Shown here: in pieces, positions 7,467 through 10,509 of the stretch
Numbering within the stretch: position 1 is the stretch's first letter
How the letters are laid out: each line of letters opens with the position of its first letter
Assembly: GCA_028871775.1 (NCBI GenBank)
Contig: JAGWMH010000045.1
Location: 1-10,509 of the forward strand
Source: Betaproteobacteria bacterium
GTDB lineage: Bacteria > Pseudomonadota > Gammaproteobacteria > Burkholderiales > Gallionellaceae
DNA: 10,509 nucleotides
Reading direction: 5' to 3'
Translations under genes and position numbers: made by a program
The notes under the pieces: model-generated
Told to the model about the DNA's origin: nothing
The model's database searches: none
What the model saw: only the letters and a program-made list of their open reading frames with translations

Positions 7467-8621
7467 ATGCCCTTCACAGAACTGCAAAATGAATTGAATG
7501 AACGCGCCGCACAGGGTTTGCTGCGCCGCCGCCATGTGCTGGAAACGCCGCAGGGCGTGCGCATCACCGTGGACGGCAGCCCTTACCTGTCCTTTTGCAG
7601 CAACGATTACCTCGGCCTCGCCAATCACCCGCAACTGATGGCCGCGCTGCAAGCGGGTGCGCGACGGTACGGCGTGGGTGCTGGCGCATCGCATCTGGTG
7701 AGCGGCCATTTTGCGGCGCATCACCAGCTTGAAAGTGAGCTTGCGGCATTTGTGAACAAGCCCGCCGCGCTGTTGTTCTCTGCCGGTTATCTGGCCAATC
7801 TGGGTGCGGTGCAGGCATTGGCGGGCAGGGGTGATGCCGTGTTTGCCGACAGGTTCAACCACGCTTCGCTGAACGATGCCATGCTGCTGTCGCGCGCTGA
7901 AATAAAACGCTACCGCCATAACGACATGGCGCAACTCGCGCAATTGCTGGAGCAAACAAAGAGCGGGCGAAAACTCATCATCACCGATGCCGTGTTCAGC
8001 ATGGATGGCGACCTCGCGCTACTGCCGGAATTGCTAGCGTTGTGTGAAAAATACAATGCATGGCTGCTGGTGGACGATGCGCATGGCTTCGGCGTGCTGG
8101 GGGCAGAAGGGCGTGGCTCTCTGGCGCATTTCGGCCTGGATTCGCCGCGCCTGATCTACATGGCGACGCTGGGCAAGGCCGCTGGCGTATCCGGCGCGTT
8201 TGTGGCGGCGGAAAAAATCGCCATCGAGACGCTGCTGCAGCATGCGCGCAGTTATATTTACACTACCGCCAGCCCGCCTGCGCTGGCCGGCACACTGCTG
8301 GCGAGCCTGAATGTTTTACGGGAAGAGGAGTGGCGGCGCGGGCAATTGCGGAAACTGATTGCACAGTTGCGCGCCGGGCTGGCGGCACTGCCGTGGCAAT
8401 TGATGCCTTCGCAGACCCCGATCCAGCCGTTGCTGGTAGGCGGCAATGAACAGGCGGTAGCCTTGAGCGAAGGGTTGCGCGCGCGCGGCATCTGGGTGCC
8501 GGCCATCCGCCCGCCGACCGTGCCGCAGGGCACGGCGCGGCTGCGCATTTCGTTGTCGGCGGCACACAGCGAGCAGGATGTAGCGCAACTGATCGGGGCA
8601 CTGCATGAGCTTGCACGTTGA
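7467..8621 (+). CDS. bioF: 8-amino-7-oxononanoate synthase BioF
   Basis: This encodes 384 residues, the same length as E. coli BioF. It is a PLP-dependent alpha-oxoamine synthase that condenses pimeloyl-ACP (or pimeloyl-CoA) with L-alanine to give 8-amino-7-oxononanoate (KAPA). Visible motifs are FCSNDYLGLANHP (43-55), GVGAGASHLVSGH (69-81), FADRFNHASLNDA (126-138) with the ring-stacking H132, TDAVFSMDGDLA (173-184), LLVDDAHGFGVLG (200-212) with D203 and H206, and the PLP-binding lysine K237 in MATLGKAAGVSGAF. The C-terminal IQPLLVGG and RLRISLSAAHS segments are also typical. The start at 7467 is the only ATG that fits the family, and it sits directly against the inverted repeat, which provides its ribosome-binding site. 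The 3' end overlaps bioH by 17 bases, so the two are translated from one message. Confidence 0.98.
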   Translation: MPFTELQNELNERAAQGLLRRRHVLETPQGVRITVDGSPYLSFCSNDYLGLANHPQLMAALQAGARRYGVGAGASHLVSGHFAAHHQLESELAAFVNKPAALLFSAGYLANLGAVQALAGRGDAVFADRFNHASLNDAMLLSRAEIKRYRHNDMAQLAQLLEQTKSGRKLIITDAVFSMDGDLALLPELLALCEKYNAWLLVDDAHGFGVLGAEGRGSLAHFGLDSPRLIYMATLGKAAGVSGAFVAAEKIAIETLLQHARSYIYTTASPPALAGTLLASLNVLREEEWRRGQLRKLIAQLRAGLAALPWQLMPSQTPIQPLLVGGNEQAVALSEGLRARGIWVPAIRPPTVPQGTARLRISLSAAHSEQDVAQLIGALHELAR

Positions 8622-9450
8622 AAGCCACGGCAGCGGCGCACCGCTGGTATTGATCCACGGCTGGGGAATGCACGGCGGCATCTGGGGCAGCGTGGTGCCG
8701 CAGCTGGCGCAGCGCTTCCGCGTGCATTGCGTGGACTTGCCGGGGCATGGGCAAAGCTTGTTTCCCTCTCCCATGAATGGGAGAGGGTCAGGAAGAGGGC
8801 AGTTTGCCGCAAACCCTCTCCCCCAACCCCTCTCCCGCTTGCGGGAGAGGGGAGTAGAGTTGCTCGATGAAATCGTTGGGCAACTTGTTGCTCAGTTCGA
8901 CGAATCGCTCACGGTATGCGGCTGGTCGCTGGGCGGGCAGGTGGCGCTGCGCTGGGCACAGCTTGCGCCGGTGCAGGTGCAGCGGCTGGTGCTGGTTTCC
9001 AGTACGCCATGTTTCGTCGAACGCGGGGACTGGCTGTGCGGCATGGCGCAGGCTGCCTTGCAACAGTTCGCCGCCGAACTGGAGCGGGATTACGCCGCCA
9101 CGTTGCGCCGCTTCCTGGCCTTGCAGGTGCGCGGCAGCGAGAACGAGCGCGAATTGCTGCTGACCCTGCGCGAAGGCCTGTTCAGCCGGGGCGAACCGGG
9201 GCTGGCGGCACTGCGCGGCGGGCTGGAAATTCTGCGCGACACGGATTTGCGCGCGGAACTGCCCGCCATCCGCCAGCCTGCGCTGGTCATCGCCGGGGAG
9301 CGCGACAAGCTGACACCGCCGGAAGCGTCGCTCTATCTGGCGCAGGCCTTGCCTGATGCGCGCGTGGAGGAAATTGCCGGCGCGGCACACACGCCGTTTC
9401 TGTCGCACCCGCAGATTTTTCTGCAACACATAAACGAATTTCTGGCATGA
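8605..9450 (+). CDS. bioH: Pimeloyl-ACP methyl ester carboxylesterase BioH with in-frame repeat insertion
   Basis: This encodes 281 residues against 256 for E. coli BioH. It is an alpha/beta-hydrolase that removes the methyl group from pimeloyl-ACP methyl ester, ending the BioC/BioH-dependent chain extension and releasing pimeloyl-ACP for BioF. The oxyanion region is LVLIHGWGMHGG (14-25) with W20. The turn DLPGHGQS (44-51) follows. The nucleophile elbow is GWSLGG with S108, the catalytic acid is D234 in GERDKLTPP, and the histidine is H262 in GAAHTPF. Against E. coli S82/D207/H235 these are shifted by 26-27 residues. The extra residues fall at about 54-83, encoded exactly by the palindromic repeat at 8764-8853. 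All catalytic residues survive and the frame is open, so the protein is probably active. The start overlaps bioF; the stop overlaps bioC as ATGA. Confidence 0.95.
   Translation: MSLHVESHGSGAPLVLIHGWGMHGGIWGSVVPQLAQRFRVHCVDLPGHGQSLFPSPMNGRGSGRGQFAANPLPQPLSRLRERGVELLDEIVGQLVAQFDESLTVCGWSLGGQVALRWAQLAPVQVQRLVLVSSTPCFVERGDWLCGMAQAALQQFAAELERDYAATLRRFLALQVRGSENERELLLTLREGLFSRGEPGLAALRGGLEILRDTDLRAELPAIRQPALVIAGERDKLTPPEASLYLAQALPDARVEEIAGAAHTPFLSHPQIFLQHINEFLA
8764..8853. repeat. Three-hairpin GGGAGAGGG/CCCTCTCCC palindromic element inside bioH
   Basis: CCCTCTCCC occurs at 8764-8772, 8814-8822 and 8828-8836. GGGAGAGGG occurs at 8779-8787 and 8843-8851, with a near copy GGAAGAGGG at 8791-8799. They form three neighbouring hairpins. 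The first has a perfect 10-base stem 8764-8773/8778-8787 with a TGAA loop. The second has a stem 8791-8799/8814-8822 with one mismatch and an inner TTTG/CAAA stem. The third has a perfect stem 8827-8837/8842-8852 closed by a CTTG tetraloop. The element is about 90 bases, so it keeps the bioH frame and encodes residues 54-83, rich in Pro, Arg and Gly. Translations such as PLSRLRERG are, from memory, typical of a dispersed repeat seen in many proteobacteria. I see no clear target-site duplication. Confidence 0.88.
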
Positions 9451-10316
9451 ATGAATTTTTGATTGATAAGTCACAGGTACGTCGCGCTTTCAGCCGTGCC
9501 GCGCGCGATTACGACGCCGCTGCGGTACTGCAGCGCGAGGTATGCCAGCGCATGCTGGAGCGGCTAGATTACATCAAACTGCAACCCGCACGGGTGCTGG
9601 ATGCGGGCAGTGGCTCTGGCTGGGGTACGCGCCAGCTGGCGCAGCGCTATCCGGCGGCGCAGGTGGTAGCGCTGGATATGGCGCTGGGCATGCTGCAAGT
9701 GGCGCGCGACCAATTGGGCTGGTGGCGCAAGTTGTTCGCCGGTAGAAAGCAAAGCCATCTATGCGCCGATATCGAAGCGTTGCCGCTGGCCGCCGGCAGT
9801 GTGGGGATGGTGTGGTCGAACCTGACGCTGCAATGGTGCAACGATTTGCCCGCCACTTTCCGTGAACTGCATCGCGTGCTGAAAGCGGACGGCCTGCTGA
9901 TGTTCAGCACCTTCGGCCCGGACACGCTGAAAGAATTGCGCAGTGCGTTTCGCGGCGTGGATGGACACAACCACGTAAACCGTTTTGCCGACATGCATGA
10001 CATCGGCGATATGCTGGCGCACAGCGGGTTTGCCGAGCCGGTGATGGACATGGAAATCATCACGCTGACTTACGACGATGTAAAGTCGGTGATGCAGGAT
10101 CTGCGCGGCATCGGCGCGCACAACGCCACCGCCGGGCGCGCACGGGGCATGATGGGCAAGGCGGCATGGCGGGCAGTGCTGGAGAATTACGAACGCCATC
10201 GCCACAACCGCAAGCTGCCCGCCACCTTCGAGGTGGTGTACGGCCATGCGTGGAAGCCGAAACCGCAGGTGACCAGCGATGGCGCGCAAATAATTCAGAC
10301 CCCGTTCAAACTATGA
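9447..10316 (+). CDS. bioC: Malonyl-ACP O-methyltransferase BioC
   Basis: This encodes 289 residues (E. coli BioC has 251). BioC transfers a methyl group from S-adenosylmethionine to the free carboxyl of malonyl-ACP, allowing the fatty-acid synthesis enzymes to extend it to pimeloyl-ACP methyl ester. The N-terminus has the family signature [23 protein letters not shown] (7-29). SAM motif I is [12 protein letters not shown] (50-61). The acidic residue after strand 2 is D77 in [11 protein letters not shown]. Further motifs are [14 protein letters not shown] (106-119), [11 protein letters not shown] (124-134), [19 protein letters not shown] (150-168) and the C-terminal YGHAWKPK. The extra length comes mainly from [12 protein letters not shown] (91-102) and a longer C-terminal part, which I believe are common in betaproteobacterial BioC. 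The start overlaps bioH and the stop overlaps bioD, both as ATGA, and neither has a strong ribosome-binding site, so coupling is likely. Confidence 0.97.
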   Translation: MNEFLIDKSQVRRAFSRAARDYDAAAVLQREVCQRMLERLDYIKLQPARVLDAGSGSGWGTRQLAQRYPAAQVVALDMALGMLQVARDQLGWWRKLFAGRKQSHLCADIEALPLAAGSVGMVWSNLTLQWCNDLPATFRELHRVLKADGLLMFSTFGPDTLKELRSAFRGVDGHNHVNRFADMHDIGDMLAHSGFAEPVMDMEIITLTYDDVKSVMQDLRGIGAHNATAGRARGMMGKAAWRAVLENYERHRHNRKLPATFEVVYGHAWKPKPQVTSDGAQIIQTPFKL

Positions 10317-10509
10317 GCTATTTTGTTACCGGCACCGACACCGGCGCCGGCAAGACCCTGATCTGTTGCGCGCTGCTGCATGCCTTTGCCGCGCGGGGGG
10401 CGCGCGTGGCCGGCATGAAACCGGTGGCGGCGGGCTGTGACGAGGACGGCAAGAATGCGGATGTAAAACAATTGCGCGCCGCTGGCAATATTCCGGCAAG
10501 TTTTGGCCA
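10313..10509 (+). CDS. bioD: Dethiobiotin synthetase BioD, 5' part
   Basis: The ATG at 10313 overlaps the bioC stop as ATGA, and the frame is open to the window end, giving the first 65 residues. BioD is the ATP-dependent enzyme that closes the ureido ring of 7,8-diaminononanoate with CO2 to give dethiobiotin. The opening [15 protein letters not shown] (1-15) holds the P-loop GTDTGAGKT (7-15), and MKPVAAG (35-41) carries K36, equivalent to the substrate-binding lysine region of E. coli. The P-loop has Gly-Ala where E. coli has Glu-Val; Gly at this position is common in other BioD proteins. The gene completes the order bioB-F-H-C-D. bioA, needed for the step between BioF and BioD, must lie elsewhere or beyond the window. 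Confidence 0.95.
   Translation, partial: MSYFVTGTDTGAGKTLICCALLHAFAARGARVAGMKPVAAGCDEDGKNADVKQLRAAGNIPASFG

Noticed and set aside
7217..7567. Short open frames on both strands spanning the bioB-bioF gap
   Set aside because: Their distinctive parts (HRAHRE, SVSSVSSV, and CVLCGLCC on the other strand) are simply translations of the 9-base repeat, and they overlap bioB or bioF.
8859..8905. GTTGCTC occurring twice (8859-8865 and 8887-8893) just after the bioH repeat, as a target-site duplication or tandem copy
   Set aside because: Both copies are on the same side of the element and lie within conserved-looking BioH helix codons, so they do not flank the insertion; chance similarity is likelier.
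10331..10357. Unusual P-loop GTDTGAGKT in BioD as a sign of altered function
   Set aside because: Gly in place of the E. coli Glu is common in BioD proteins, and the Lys and Thr that bind ATP are present.

Overview
The window looks like a chromosomal segment from a moderately GC-rich proteobacterium. It is most likely a betaproteobacterium, perhaps of the Nitrosomonadales/Gallionella type. This rests on recall of protein style (an MSHA-type pilus cluster beside a bioB-F-H-C-D operon flanked by comF), not on any search, so the genus is uncertain. Coding density is very high. The only stretch over 100 bases without a gene is the 185 bases between bioB and bioF.

Region 1 (1-5490, + strand) is the assembly half of an MSHA (mannose-sensitive haemagglutinin, type IVa-like) pilus operon, in the order mshI (3' part only), mshJ, mshK, mshL, mshM, mshN. 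These encode the inner-membrane PilN/PilO-like platform proteins, a small periplasmic protein, the outer-membrane secretin lipoprotein, an ExeA-like AAA ATPase with a C-terminal membrane anchor, and a membrane-anchored TPR protein. The genes overlap by 4-16 bases or lie 10 bases apart, and the ATGA overlaps point to translational coupling. The motor ATPase, platform and pilin genes (mshE, mshG, mshA) are not in the window and do not follow mshN.

Region 2 (5500-6186, - strand) is a ComF/GntX-family phosphoribosyltransferase-like gene. It converges on mshN and is divergent from bioB across an 81-base gap.

Region 3 (6268-10509, + strand) is a biotin operon: bioB, bioF, bioH, bioC, bioD (5' part only). 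BioC and BioH open and close the methyl-ester disguise that lets fatty-acid synthesis make pimeloyl-ACP. BioF, BioD and BioB then complete the ring system. bioA is not in the window. A sigma70-like promoter sits just before bioB.

I see no new multi-gene system. The unusual features are two palindromic repeats inside the biotin operon. One is a three-hairpin GGGAGAGGG/CCCTCTCCC element, 90 bases long, inserted in frame in bioH, where it adds about 28 residues between the conserved GHGxS turn and the nucleophile elbow. The other is an inverted repeat of 9-base CACAGAG-type units immediately before bioF, whose right arm carries the presumed bioF ribosome-binding site. A smaller oddity is an apparent insertion of about 20 residues in MshM.
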